A DNA stretch of 64,000 nucleotides. It comes from Symsagittifera roscoffensis. Lineage: Eukaryota > Xenacoelomorpha > Acoela > Convolutidae. The stretch covers positions 8,913,716 through 8,977,715 of the forward strand of contig NC_087067.1 of the NCBI RefSeq assembly GCF_963678635.1, written 5' to 3'. This document shows, piece after piece, positions 32,251-43,629 of the stretch. A program made the position numbers and the translations under genes. Position 1 is the first letter of the stretch. Each line of letters opens with the position of its first letter. The notes under the pieces were generated by a model. That model did no database searches. It was not told the DNA's origin and was given only the letters and a program-made list of their open reading frames with translations.

Positions 32251-33400
32251 AATCACGTCACCCGCTGATTCTATTAGCAACTCATCCAACAGTTAAACTC
32301 TATCTACAGCATGCACACCAAATTTGCATGCATCAAGGACAAGAGTTCGTCAAATCTTTCGTGCAGCAGCGCTACCACATCATTGGGATACGACAAGCTC
32401 TTCGTTCAATCGCTCATCATTGTTTCTTGTGTCGACGATACAAAGCAGACAACCTCCAGCCAATCATGGCACCATTACCACTGAAGCGATATCCCGACGA
32501 AAATCATCTTTTCCCGTTCACTAATGCTGGAGTAGACTGTTTGGCCCCTTCTATATTGAAAACAAAACAGATATTGAGAAACATTACGGAATAATTTTTA
32601 CTTGTTTTGCAACTAGAGCTGTTCATTTCGAAAACTGTCCAAATCTGAACACTGATTCACTTATGAATGCAATAGGTCGGTTTACAGCTAGACGGGGAAC
32701 TCCAAAAACGCTAACCAGTGATAACGGAAAAACGTTTGTTGGAGCCTCTAAAGAACTAAAAGACGCCATAAAAATGGTTGACAATAGAGCCTGTTCTTTC
32801 AAGCTACAACGGCAAAACATCCAGTGGTTCTTCAACCCGCCATATGGCCCTCATTTCGGTGGCGCTTGGGAGCGCTTGATTCAGATTGCCAAGAGAACAA
32901 TCCTCATCATTCTTGGATCGCGAAAACTCACACTTGATGTTTTTCAGACAATTTTAGCCGAAACCGAAAAGATACTGAATTCGAGACCCTTGACAATTGT
33001 AACTGATTACCCAGAAAATGACGAGCCACTGACACCAAATCACTTTCTCATTCAACGACCTTTCAGCAGCCTTCCACCAGGAGTATTCGACGACAGCATG
33101 CCATTAACCTACACTAAATGGACCCACGTTCAACAGATGATGAACCACCTGTGGAAGCGGTTGAAGAAGGAGTACCTACCTTCACTAATGAAACGCCCCA
33201 AGTGGAACGTAACGCAACCACCATTGAAGGTTGGAGACATAGTGTGGGTACTAAAAGACCTCACGCCGCGAGGTATTTTGCCGATTGGACGTGTGGTGGA
33301 GGAACATCCAGGAAGAGATGGCACAACACGAGTGGTGACCGTGAGAACGGCTTACGGCACTCTCAACTGCCCCGCTACCGCTCTTGTTAAGGTTTTTTGA
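32251..33400 (+). pseudogene. BEL integrase and C-terminal tail
   Basis: The HHCC zinc module is visible (HAHQICMHQG, then HHCFLCRRY). The catalytic core has GVDC at about 32529, SDNGKTFVG at about 32720 and GGAWERLI at about 32862, consistent with a D-D-E triad. A single-base frameshift near 32541 (a T-run) splits the core between the first and second Asp. The tail KVGDIVWVLKD...GRVVEEHPGRDG resembles the DUF5641 end of BEL integrases; stop TGA at 33398-33400. Confidence 0.9.
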
Positions 33401-33454
33401 TTTTTTTTGCAACGCCTTTTGCGCCGTTCCAGACAATTCGGGGCCCCGGGAGTA

Positions 33455-33614
33455 TGTTGCCGATGCAACTACATTTTCCCAATCTTTATAAATCAAAAGT
33501 CACTGTGATCAAATATTTGTAATCTCTGTGATATAAACACTCTTGAAACAAACCAGAACTAAGAAAGTTGACTCTTGGAGCCATGTTTTGACCTAAAGTG
33601 ACAAGTCAACTACA
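33455..33614 (+). repeat. BEL 3' LTR (160 bp)
   Basis: A copy of the 5' LTR with two substitutions, preceded by a G-rich tract (CGGGGCCCCGGGAG) that could serve as the polypurine tract, and followed by the TGCGG duplication. Confidence 0.95.
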
Positions 33615-33866
33615 TGCGGAACCCGCAACAAATGCAGAAACAGTTACATTTTGTGGAATCTGCAAGCAAATCATATAATATGTGTGTAGTACATACAAGT
33701 ACACTGTCGCCAAATCTAAAACTGCAAGTGGAACCTGCAAAATGCAAGCAAAATCTTTCAAAGGTGAGAGGAATCCACGGAATCTTACATTTGAGAAATC
33801 CGTTTATAACTTGCGAAACCCGTTTACATATGCGGAATCTGAAACTATATTAACTCGATGTGGAGT
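33615..33866 (+). repeat. Degenerate GCGGAAYC-word repeat
   Basis: Words such as GCGGAACCCGCAA, TGGAATCTGCAAG and GCGGAATCTG recur at irregular ~25-45 bp spacing. This was probably the target sequence of the BEL insertion. ORFs here are not gene-like. Confidence 0.45.
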
Positions 33867-33972
33867 CCGCGACAAAATTTTTGTCTGCGAAGACTTGTTT
33901 AAAGACTGGTGTCTGGTTTCCAGTCACCTACACGCCAAAGTTTACGTCTATCCAGTGCAGATTTTGACCTCG
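33867..33972 (+). mobile_element. MITE family B, right-half fragment
   Basis: It shares GCGACAAAATTTTTG, AGACTTGT, CTGGTTTCCAG, CTATCCAGTGCA and GACCTCG in order with 4340-4530. It is decayed and incomplete. Confidence 0.5.
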
Positions 33973-35730
33973 TCAAAAAAATTTTCACGCCACACGCTTA
34001 TATATACTACAAAGGGATGTATTTAGCGTCCCATATCCTAATCATAAGACCGAATGGTTCGCTTCAATTCAATTTGATCCGCCACTTACCCATACAATAC
34101 GACCGCAGTATATCGCGCAATAATTATCCCAATCTGGCCAATTTATTGATGCTCCAAAACCACATAATTTCATGAAAAATGACCCCAGGTTGAAAATACG
34201 TTTATTAAAATTTGAGTTTTAGTCAAAAAAGCTTAGTTAAAAGTCGATACTTGACTGATTAAAAAAGCACCCCAAGTTTAAAAAATGGAACAAAAAACGA
34301 AATTACAGGAATAGATGGGAGACACTCTTTTCAGGGACTCGACCGGTTTAAAGCAATTTTATAATACTCAAACTTGATCAACCTAGTTAGAAGAGCCAAT
34401 CTGACCAACCACCGAAACTTCTTTAGTGTTTTAGAAGAGCTCAAAAATCAATTTGTTCGGCCTGAAAAAAAGTCTGACAAATTTTCTGTAGCCCATTTTT
34501 TCTAATACTATTTTCAACTTTCAAACAATATTTTCAATTTTCAGTTTTGTGGTTTTTATCTCAGTTTTCTGGCTTCGAGTTTATATCGCCACACTTGAAT
34601 TGAATTTCTTATACCATCTGAAAGATATTGAAACGCCCTGAGTTCAAGTTTTACAATAATATGGTGGTTTGAGAGTCGTCAATTTGGCCAAACTGTGACG
34701 AATTATTTCTTGCAGATAAGGCATCTGCGCCAATTCAATTCAGATCAGAAAGCATTCCAAATTAAAATCAGGCGCGCTATTGGTTTTTAATACTTAAGGG
34801 ATTTTAATTACATCACTTGTGCTTTACATCGGAAATCAAAAATCATTTTTTCTAAAATTACATCAGGTTTTGAAATTTATTAACAAAATTCATTTCATAG
34901 GCGTTAAAGGGTAGTCGAAACCTTCCTGGCTTTTCTTTGATTGGAGTTATTCTTCTTAGTCTTCTACCTGTTTATTAATATTTTAACGAAACATTCGTGT
35001 GTTGAAGCAAACAAAATTTTAGTTTAACCGCAAGCTAACTTTTGTTAACTTCAATTGAATTACCGCAAAAAGACAATTGTAAATACGTAGAATATTTTTT
35101 TTTACGTTGAGATTGATAAAATCTAAATTTCTTTTGCTTAACTCTGAGGCTTAAAATCGAGTTTTTGTTTTCAAATGTTTCAGAAGGTTCGATCACCACA
35201 GTCAGTAGATAAGTTTCTTCGGAGTTGTGAGGGAAAATTTCTTCGGAGCCTGTTCGATGGAGATTGTAGTTATAACAAGGACGGCAATGAGAATCGTTTG
35301 GAATATCTAGCGAGCGGAATATTCTGATTTTCCGATGGCGCCTCCTCTAGAAAAGAAATGAAAACACACTCTGGTTTTCTTGACCTCTGTTTGGATCAAA
35401 ACCAAAAGAAACACCCCTCCATCCCCCCTTAGATAGACCAAGTTGGTAATCTCCGCTTCAAGTAGACCATTTATCATCAAAAACTCACATCTTAAAAGTT
35501 CACTAATTTTTATAGGAGAAAAGTCGATTTTAATTGATTATACTTTTATCAGTTTTTTTTTCAACAACTTTTAGTTCTAATTCTTATAATCGATTATATT
35601 TCGTTTTAATTGTTAACAATCAGTGTTTTATCAAACTGATTTTGTCAGCAGATATCAACAGATATCGTCTTACCTTATTTCACAGAAAATTTCACAAATT
35701 ATTGAAACGAAATAAAAAATTTTGTTATAT
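33973..35730. other. Non-coding AT-rich DNA
   Basis: No supported gene or repeat. Confidence 0.45.
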
Positions 35731-35739
35731 ATATATCAC

Positions 35740-35890
35740 CGCAGCCAAAGGAATTGAAAATAGCTACCACGACCGGTGTGACCAAAATAAAAGCCCGGCG
35801 GCGCGACTTAAGAGAAAACTGGCAGCGAAGAATTCAACCCGCGGCATGACTACAAAATTCAGTCTCGAAACAATTTGCGGCACGACTTAT
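35740..35890 (-). repeat. Inverted fragment of the ~30-bp minisatellite
   Basis: Read on the minus strand it shows GTCATGCCGCGGGTTGAATT and GTCGCGCCGCCGGG-type units like those at 2880-4330. It lies inside a 138-codon plus-strand ORF that I reject for that reason. Confidence 0.5.
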
Positions 35891-36190
35891 AAAAATTTTT
35901 TTGAGTCAAAGACATCGAACCATGTATCGCCAAAATTGTTTTTTTTCTAGTTTTCTTGCAAAACAGTTTAGAAAAATCATATAATAATTTCTTTTGCTAT
36001 TTCAAATTACAGTGGACAATAGTCGATCAATATTGATTTTCATTTCAAAAAAGTTGCTATTTAAATCGATTATACTAAACTTTGGGACCTTGAAATCGAT
36101 TATACTTTATGAATTAACTTTTGCAAAACGATATCCGTTTAAAATCCTTCTTTGCTTTTTCATTTTTAGCTCAAATTTTTATTTTTTTTT

Positions 36191-36931
36191 CCAAAACTTG
36201 TATAGATGAGTGGGAGAGGGTGTCCAATTGTAGTTAAGTGGCGTAAATGTGGCCAGAAATAACAAGAAACGCTTGGAAAGATGTTATTTACAATGCTAGA
36301 ATGGTCATAATTATTTTGTTCACTGCATTTGTACTGCTCTAATTTTTTCCAGCATCTTTTTTTGTAGGTTTGTTTTTGATTTTTGCCCAATATTGACTAA
36401 ATTTCAGTTTTTAGGCAAAATTGCGTTTCTGCATGCATGTGAAAAAGTCTTTTAACTCTTCGACAAAACGCTTTTCTTCCAATTTTTGAAAAAGGTAAAA
36501 GACTATATACTGGTGTGGTATCATAGATAAGAAAGACGAAAAAGAAAGATTACGACAGGATCCTATCGTACTCTTTCTTTCTCATCTTTCTTATATATGA
36601 TACCACTCCAGTATATGATCTTTTACCTTTTTTCAAACAAAAATGGAAGAAAAACTTTTTTTGTAGGATTAAAAGACTTTTTCACATGCATGCAGAAACG
36701 CAATTTTGCCCAAAAACTGAAGTTTAGTCAAGATTGGGCAAAAATAGAAAAAACATAAACGAAAAAGATACTGAAAAAAATTACAGCAGTACAAATGCAG
36801 CAAAGAAAATAAGTATGATCAATCTAGCATTGTAAATAACATCTTTCTATCCGTTTCTTGTTACTTTTGGCCACATTTACGCGCTTAACTACAATTAGAC
36901 ACCCTCTCCCTCTCATCTATACAAGTTTTGG
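36191..36931. repeat. ~740-bp near-perfect palindrome
   Basis: The left arm from 36191 (CCAAAACTTGTATAGATGAG) is the reverse complement of the right arm ending at 36931, with scattered mismatches. The arms meet without a spacer at GGATCC (36558-36563); homology extends a little beyond both ends. Matching landmarks include TGCATGCATGTGAAAAAGTC against GACTTTTTCACATGCATGCA. No ORF is conserved in the arms. It could extrude as a cruciform or give a long hairpin RNA if transcribed. Confidence 0.9.
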
Positions 36932-37047
36932 AGAAAAAAAATCAAAAAAAATTATACTTTTTTGCACTCTATCTCCTGGTCCTGCTTTTTGCCAGCCTAT
37001 TCGAAGAGTTTTGTTCATATTAATCAGTTTTGCTCGATTTCAATAAG

Positions 37048-37262
37048 ATATGGGCAGTTTGAGCGGTTTTCCAGCAAGATATGAGCGGTTTGAGCGATTT
37101 GGGAGGTTAGGGCGGTTTGGGCGTTTTTTTTTTGGAAAAACCGCTCAAACCGCTCAAATCTTGCTTGAAAAACCGCTCAAAAACCGCTCATACCTTGCGG
37201 TGATTTTTGAACGGTTTTTCAAGCAAAGTTTGAGCGGTTTTTAAGCGGTTTTTGAGCGGTCT
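37048..37262. repeat. GAGCGGTTT inverted-repeat cluster, block 1
   Basis: Dense copies of GAGCGGTTTTTGAGCGGTTT and its complement are arranged as several overlapping hairpins with CAAGATTTGAG-type linkers. The same family occurs at 43630-44030. The plus-strand ORF here is repeat translation. Confidence 0.8.
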
Positions 37263-37379
37263 CATAAAGAAAACTGATTAAAACCAACAAAAAAGCTTGG
37301 AAATGTAATGTGACGCTGATATGCAGTTGAAATACTACCCGGTTTGACCTCCATATTCTTACGTTACATTTCCCCACAC

Positions 37380-37800
37380 CGAAAATGCTTATCTTACAAT
37401 TTCCTACATCAAATGTAAGGAAAAATGCTAATCATACAATTTTCATACAATTTTGAAAAACCATTGAAAAGAAGATTCAATATAGTTTCTCCGGCTATTT
37501 GAACCAAATAAAACGGTCTGGTAAGGAAAAATAACTACGTTTATTTTTTTGGAAAAAAATGGTTATCCTAGAATTTCCATATTTGAAAATTGTATGATAA
37601 CCATTTTTTCATGAAAGGCAAGATTATCAGAAACTTGTTAAAACTTGTTGATAAACTAATTTATTTTATTTAAGAGTATTTTTGCTCAATTTAAAGCACA
37701 TTGCTCATCAAAAACTTAGTTTGAAGCTAGAAAAAATGGTTATCATACAATTTCCATTGATAAAAATTGTATGATAACCATTTTTTCATAAAAAGCAAGA
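37380..37800. repeat. AAAATGCTTATCATAC fold-back cluster
   Basis: Words of the type ATGGTTATCATACAATTTCC and complements such as AAATTGTATGATAACCATTT form palindromes near 37560-37610 and 37735-37790, with related words at 37385-37450. It is the same family as 8217-8878 and 42622-42945, without recognisable CCCGGG termini. Confidence 0.7.
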
Positions 37801-38019
37801 TGTTCAGAAACATGTTAAAACTTGTTTTTAATCAAATTTAAAGTAATTAAGAGTGCTTTTGCTCAATTTAAAGCACCTTGCTGATCAAAAACGAGGTTTT
37901 AAAACCAGGTTTTTTGTTCGGTTTTACTCGTCACAAATTGGTAGTTTACGACGAGTCAAACTGAGTTCTCGAAGGTCGGAGCCACACAGTTCCTCTTTTC
38001 CCAAAAATGACTCGCGGTC

Positions 38020-38049
38020 GGGTTAGGGTTAGGGTTAGGTTAGGGTTAG
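38020..38049 (+). repeat. Interstitial telomere-like (GGTTAG)n
   Basis: About five GGGTTA units, one short by a G. This is the TTAGGG-type telomere hexamer. It is too short to be a telomere, so it is an interstitial site. Confidence 0.85.
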
Positions 38050-39469
38050 AGTTTCTTAGGAAGTATAATTTCACAATCTTTGGAAAACAGAATTAAAAAA
38101 AAACTAAAAAACCAAGTTTCTAGCCACAACAATTCCCTTTGGATCAAACCTGAATAACTGACGCAATATTCGTCTTTGGGAAAACAAAGCAAGTTTGCCC
38201 ATTCATTTATCAAGTGATACTCATGTTTTAACTTATTTTTTTTGAAATTTTAGGCCAAAAAATCGGTTTCAAAAGTTTTAGAATAAAAAGTTTTTGGTAA
38301 GTTTTTTTTTCACTTTGAAATGAGATAATCCCGAAATTCTCAATATTATTTATTCAATGTTTTTAAACGTTTTCATTTTTTTTTCACTTTTATGGAATTT
38401 CCTGAAACTCATTCAAAGCCAAAGAAAAATCAAAAAAGCTAAATTTTTATACAGGCATGAACGAAAGGCTAACAAATAGTCAAAATGTTTCTTTTTAGGA
38501 CATGAAAAGAAAATGCAATTATAGGCTCTGAAAACGGTACTAAAAAAACTGTAGCTCAAGAGAAGCTCGACCATACCAGTTTTTTGAAATCCGATAAGTT
38601 TTCGTTGAGAAATGATCTTTTTTCTGCTGTCAGTCATTCTGTTATCCATGTTTTTTTCTAGGACTAATAATTTTATTAGTCAATTTTACCTTGATTTGAT
38701 TGTAGTTTCCTTCAAAACATCAAAACTAGAGCTTTTTGAAGCACTCCCATTTTTTGGCAAATTAAAGAAATTAAGGTGTTTTCGACTAGGCGCAACTTTG
38801 GCGAAAATTGACTTTTATCCTAATTCTGAGTTTTCTCTCGTGTCTTTGAAGTTTTCCTTTTTACTGAGGAACGCAAGGTACTTAGAAGCTCAACTGTGTT
38901 TTTGAATAACAAAATAATTGAGTAATTACGAGGAACTTATTGTAGTTTTAGGTTCTAAGAATACCTATCAGGGAAGCCGTACCAAAAACAAAAAATCTAT
39001 GCAAAGTAGCCAAATAACACATTGAATTTTGCAATTACATCTAAACAAACTTTCAGTTTGAGCAATTGAGGTAGCTCTCAAGGCGACATCAGAAGCAGAC
39101 GTAATATTAAGGCGAAATAAATTGTGCTGTAAGCATTAAAATTTGGTGTAGTTCTTTTAATTTAAACATATATCCAAAGCTTTAATTTGTGCTTAACTTG
39201 TCCATGATGTTCAGCAAAATATGATCTGAAATTCTGCATTGAAAGGCGTTGTTCACCTGTAAACATCAATAAATGATCAAAATGAACCTTTGGATGATTA
39301 AAAATTGACGTTTACACAGTTTTTCCTTTGTACAACTAAGCTCTTAGGGTAGGCGCTTTTGGTGCATACTCGAGTCAAAAGTTTTTTTTCATAAAAACAG
39401 AATTATAAGTAGTATATATTACCAAAATCTTGCTATTTTGACCGCTTTGATAATAAAAGCTTCCAGTCA
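38050..39469. other. Non-coding DNA
   Basis: No supported gene. Two ORFs of 78-97 codons on opposite strands (38413-38905) lack motifs. Confidence 0.4.
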
Positions 39470-40560
39470 GTCAGTCGTCGGCTATACTGTCTTCCAGTAC
39501 CCGTTTTTGCTTGTTTTGACCGGTCTTTGAATTTTTTTTGTGATGACCTTCATGCTAGTTGACTAACCTTTTATGGAACCATGCCTTGAACTCTATGTAT
39601 ATTGCAGCTAGGATGATACAACTTCGAGGTTAATCGTAGAATTCACCAGTGTTCGTGATGTTCGGAAGAACTCGTCGTAGAGATGACGGATTTAAGTGGG
39701 AGTAGTATCATTAGTTTGGTCTTGAACAGGGCTTTCTCCCAGTACCCGAGTTTATTTGTTTTGGTAACTTTTTAGGAAAAATATATGCATTTTATTAGAG
39801 AAACGTGAAAACCAGTTGAAAGCTCGATAAAAGTTGTGTTATCTCATTCTATATTCAAGCTAGGATGATAAAATTTTGAGGTTAAGCGTAAATTACAACA
39901 GTATTGATGATGTTATTATCAGATTTACTGTTAAAATGTTTTTAGTCATTTTTTTTGGTCATTTTTTGTTATTACAGGACTTTTTTTTAATGAGTACACA
40001 TAAGTTTTTTAGGAAGAACTTGTCGTAGAGATGACGGATTTAAGTGGGAGTAGTGTCATTAGTTCGGTTTTGAGCAGGGCTTGCCCCCAGCCCGAGTTTA
40101 TTTGTTTTGGTAAGTTTTTAGGAAAAAATATATGCATATTTATTAGAGAAACTTTAAAACCAGTTGAAGGGATCGATAAAAGATGTGATATCTCATTGTA
40201 TATTGAAGCTAGGATAATAAATTTTTGAGGTTAAGCGTAAATTACAACAGTATTGATGATGTTTTTGTCAGATTTACTGTTAAAATATTTTCAGTCGTTT
40301 TTTTGGTCATTTTTTGTTGTTACAGGACTTTTTTTTAATGAGTACACATCAGTTTTTTAAAAAGAACTCGTCAAAAAATTGATGGAATCAAGTAGAAATA
40401 GTACCATTCGTTTGCTCTTGAGGAGAGCTTTGTCGCAATACCCCTTTTTGCTTGTTTTGATGAGTATATAGGAAAATTTATTGCAGATTTGTTAGAGAAA
40501 CTTTAATAATAGTTGAAGAGCTCGATAACAGATTAGATAACTCAATGTGTTAACACCTTA
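39470..40560 (+). repeat. 348-bp tandem satellite, about four units
   Basis: The landmark AGATGACGGATTTAAGTGGG starts at 39681 and 40029, a 348-bp period; a diverged copy follows at about 40376. A first unit is shortened by about 100 bp (the CCAGTACCCG landmark at 39494 against 39738). The last unit runs into the trinucleotide tract. Confidence 0.85.
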
Positions 40561-40684
40561 ATTTCTTTAATTTGGCAAAAAATGGGAGTGCTTCAAAAAG
40601 CTCTAGTTTTGGTGTTTCGAAGGAAACAGATTTGATAACTCAAGATGAATTCAATTGGAAGTAACAACATTCGGATGATCCTTG

Positions 40685-40790
40685 TTCTGAATTTGTTGTT
40701 GCTGTTGTTGTCGTCGTTGCTGTAGTTGTTGTCGTTGGTGCTGTAGTTGTTGCTGTTGTTGTTGTTTCGTTGTTGCTTTTGTGGTTGTTC
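40685..40790 (+). repeat. (TTG/TGT)n trinucleotide tract
   Basis: Impure GTT-type repeats with GTC and GCT variants. On the minus strand they give a poly-Thr/Ala ORF, which I reject. Confidence 0.8.
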
Positions 40791-40889
40791 TGAAATGTGG
40801 TTTTCATTTTTTCTTTTCTTGACTGCAAGGTACTTTTTTTGCTGCCAAACATTCGGTTACTCTTCGACCGCAAACGTCACGTAAACTCT

Positions 40890-41830
40890 ATTCGGTAATG
40901 TCAAATTTGTCCATTTGTATGTTCATCCTTGAGGAGATTTTTTGTGGTATATATTTTTTCATTTTCTAGGACAGTGTGTGGCTAGTGAAGACTTCTTGAT
41001 GTGTTCATTGTTGTTACATTCATCAGTTCAACTGGGTCAGCAATCGTTGCCGAAACGGATTTCCGCTGTGTTGATTTTTTGTACAAAAAAATTGTCGTCA
41101 CAAATTGTTAGTTTCCACTAGCTTCTGGTCTTGGCTACTGAATGTTTCTTCAGTTTTGACATCTTTGAAATACACAGCGAGGCTTGTTTGGGTTGTTAAT
41201 GCGTTTTATTATTCTGACGCTTCATGGGAGTTCTGGGTTTTAATTTTGGTATTTATGTTTTTGAAATATGTCTTTTTTTGTGTTCATCCTTGACACGATT
41301 TTTTGTGGTACAAAATTTTCATTTTCAGGACAGTGTGTGGCTAGTTAAGAATTTTTTATGTGTTCTTTGTTGTTCCATTCATCAATTCTATTGGGTTAGC
41401 GATCTTTGCAGAAGTGGATTTGCGCTGTGGTGATTTTTTGTCCGAAAAAAGTTGGCGTCACAAGTTGGTAGTTTCCACTAGCTTCTGGTCTTGGCTTCTG
41501 AATGTTTCTTCAGTTTTGACATCTTTGAAATACACAACGATTTTTTTTTGGTTGTTGATGCGTTGTGGGTATGATGACGGTTCATGGGAGTACTATGTTT
41601 TCAATTTTTGTCTTGATGATTTTGAAATATGTATTTTTTTGTGTTTATCCTTGATGCGATCTTTTGTGGTACAATTTTTTCAGGGCAGCGTGTGGCTAGT
41701 AAAATCAACTTGATGTGTTCAAAATTGTTGCATTCCTTATTTCTAGTGGGTTAGTGATCGTTGCAAAAGCGAATTTGCGCTGTGGTGATTTTTTGTCCGA
41801 AAAATGTCGTCACAATTTGGTAGTTTCCTT
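40890..41830 (+). repeat. 360-bp tandem satellite, about 2.5 units
   Basis: The landmark TAGTTTCCACTAGCTTCTGG recurs exactly 360 bp apart (units opening at 41101 and 41461), with a truncated unit near 41812 and a partial one before 41101. A related GTCACAAATTGGTAGTTT word also occurs at 37930-37950. Hydrophobic ORFs here (41105-41713) are satellite translation. Confidence 0.85.
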
Positions 41831-42355
41831 GTGGTAAACTACCAAAATTTCTTTGGGAACACAAAATTGTTGATGTCGTTTGAAAAACAAAAACTCATCT
41901 TAGATGTCGACGTCGGAAATATGTCATATAGTCTACTGTCATTTTTTAGACTTGAAACCGAGTTGAGAGTGATTTGATAACTCTTTCTTTTCAATTAGCC
42001 CGATAACAGTATAACTAATACACCGGTTTCATTTTTGTTTTCCAATAATAACAGCTCAATTGTACAATCTGACCTATGCAGAAATTTCAACTTTTAAGGC
42101 CACCATCGGACTAATACATGAGATGACTTCTGACCCAGTTATCTCATATATGATTCCGATAGTGGCTTTAGAAGATGATATTTTTGCATTTGTGTAGAAG
42201 TTCTGAATTTTGATCAGAAATCATATCAATGAACTTTAATTACGTATGTGTTGAGTATTTTCTGTTTTCTCGCACGTGTAAAAATTTGTTTTTTATAGGA
42301 AATCAATTTATGCTGATGACAGAACTTGCTTGAACTTGTGGATCACAACTAGAGT

Positions 42356-42535
42356 ATGTATGCTTGGAGAATGTTTCCATCAGGAAAACAGGTTTTTTGG
42401 CGTTTGAGACAACTCCTCCCTTATGGTTTTGGTTCAACTAGGAGTAGGCTTAGGAAATTGTTGCTTTCTCAAGAGTTGAGGAGATTCGCTTTAGCTAATG
42501 AAGCGTTTGAGGTTTCAACCTCTAAAACCCTCTGA
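42356..42535 (+). CDS. Possible small basic ORF (59 aa)
   Basis: ATG at 42356 to TGA at 42533-42535. The product is basic (RLRQLL, RSRLRKLLL, ELRRF) with amphipathic helical character and no family I recognise. The GC content is higher than the flanks, which is why I list it. It lies between satellites and could be a chance frame or a leftover exon. Confidence 0.2.
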   Translation: MYAWRMFPSGKQVFWRLRQLLPYGFGSTRSRLRKLLLSQELRRFALANEAFEVSTSKTL

Positions 42536-42621
42536 TTTTTCTGTTGGTTCTCTTCTCTGTTCAGAGATTGCACGTCTTACGGGTAACTTTAAACGACGCT
42601 AATTGAGCCTCATTTGAGTTT

Positions 42622-42945
42622 TCAAAAAATGCTTATCTTACTATTTCCATATATGAAAAAATGCTTATCGTACAATTTCAATATATGAAAAAATGCTTAT
42701 CTTACAATTTCCATATATGATAAAATGCTTGTCTTACACTTTCCATATATGAAAAAACGTTTATCCTAAAATTTCCATAAATGAAAAAATGTTTATCCTA
42801 CAATTTCCATATATGAAATAATGTTTTTCTTACAGTTTCCATATATGAAAAAATGCTTACCCTAGAGCTTTTTTTAACTAATTTCTGAGTCTATGAAACT
42901 GTAGTAAATTGTAGGATAAGCATTTTTGGTCAACCCGGGTATCTA
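42622..42945. repeat. 32-bp tandem array with CCCGGG-tipped inverted end
   Basis: About eight direct 32-bp units of TGCTTATCTTACAATTTCCA plus ATATGAAAAAA; unit starts at 42630, 42662 and 42694 confirm the period. After a short spacer comes the inverted word GTAGGATAAGCATTTTTGGT, then CAACCCGGG. It is a relative of the fold-back element at 8217 in which one arm has been amplified in tandem. Confidence 0.85.
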
Positions 42946-43062
42946 CAATTTAAAAAAAGTGCTTAACCGTTCTCAACTCAAACAAGATTGTTTTCGATGT
43001 CTTGAGCAAAAACAATGTGAGCGAATTTTTTCAAATGCTCGAGCAAAATAACCACTGGAAAT

Positions 43063-43084
43063 TATGTAAGTATGTGTATGTATG

Positions 43085-43118
<34 letters not shown>

Positions 43119-43164
43119 TGTATGTATGTATGTATGTATGTATGTATGTTTGTATGTATGTATG

Positions 43165-43198
<34 letters not shown>

Positions 43199-43412
43199 TG
43201 AATGTATGTATGTATGTATGTATGTATGTATGTATGTATGTATGTATGTATGTATGTATGTATGTATGTATGTATGTATGTATGTATGTATGTATGTATG
43301 TATGTATGTATGTATGTATGTATGTATGTATGTATGTATGTATGTATGTATGTATGTATGTATGTATGTATGTATGTATGTATGTATGTATGTATGTATG
43401 TATGTATGTATG

Positions 43413-43443
<31 letters not shown>

Positions 43444-43565
43444 GCATGTTTAAATGTAAGTATGTTTGTATCTATGTATGTATGTATGTATGTATGTATG
43501 TATGTATGTATGTATGTATGTATTTATGTATGTATGTATGAATGTATGTATGTATGTATTTAAGT
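43063..43565 (+). repeat. (TATG)n microsatellite, ~500 bp
   Basis: An almost pure TATG tetranucleotide array with a few interruptions (TATA, TTTG, GAATG). The poly-(Met-Tyr-Val-Cys) and poly-(His-Thr-Tyr-Ile) ORFs on the two strands are products of the repeat. Confidence 0.97.
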
Positions 43566-43629
43566 GTTTGTGTACAAGTGTATGTACGTATCTTTGTATA
43601 TATCTATGAGCAATTTTTTATATATTAAA

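Larger units (their letters stand above)
22941..33614 (+). mobile_element. BEL/Pao LTR retrotransposon, young, with internal duplication
   Basis: A 10,674-bp element bounded by 160-bp TG...CA LTRs and a perfect TGCGG target duplication. Internal order: ~1.3-kb leader, gag (24422-27364), pol with aspartic protease, RT and RNase H, zinc-binding and DDE integrase, and a C-terminal DUF5641-like tail ending at 33400. This order is BEL/Pao. LTRs differ at 2 of 160 positions by eye, so insertion is recent. The RT-RNase H segment occurs twice in tandem (28197-30224 and 30225-32250). Pol is broken by several single-base frameshifts. Confidence 0.97.

Noticed and set aside
35534-35950. 138-codon plus-strand ORF
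   Set aside because: The left part is AT-rich hydrophobic translation and the right part is an inverted piece of the minisatellite.
41105-41713. Hydrophobic ORFs resembling repeated membrane proteins
   Set aside because: The repetition comes from the 360-bp satellite; frames change between units.
42622-42900. CRISPR-like array
   Set aside because: The 32-bp units are contiguous without unique spacers, and the host is a eukaryote.
43002-43541. Met-Tyr-Val-Cys repeat protein
   Set aside because: Pure translation of the TATG microsatellite; all frames on both strands are open.
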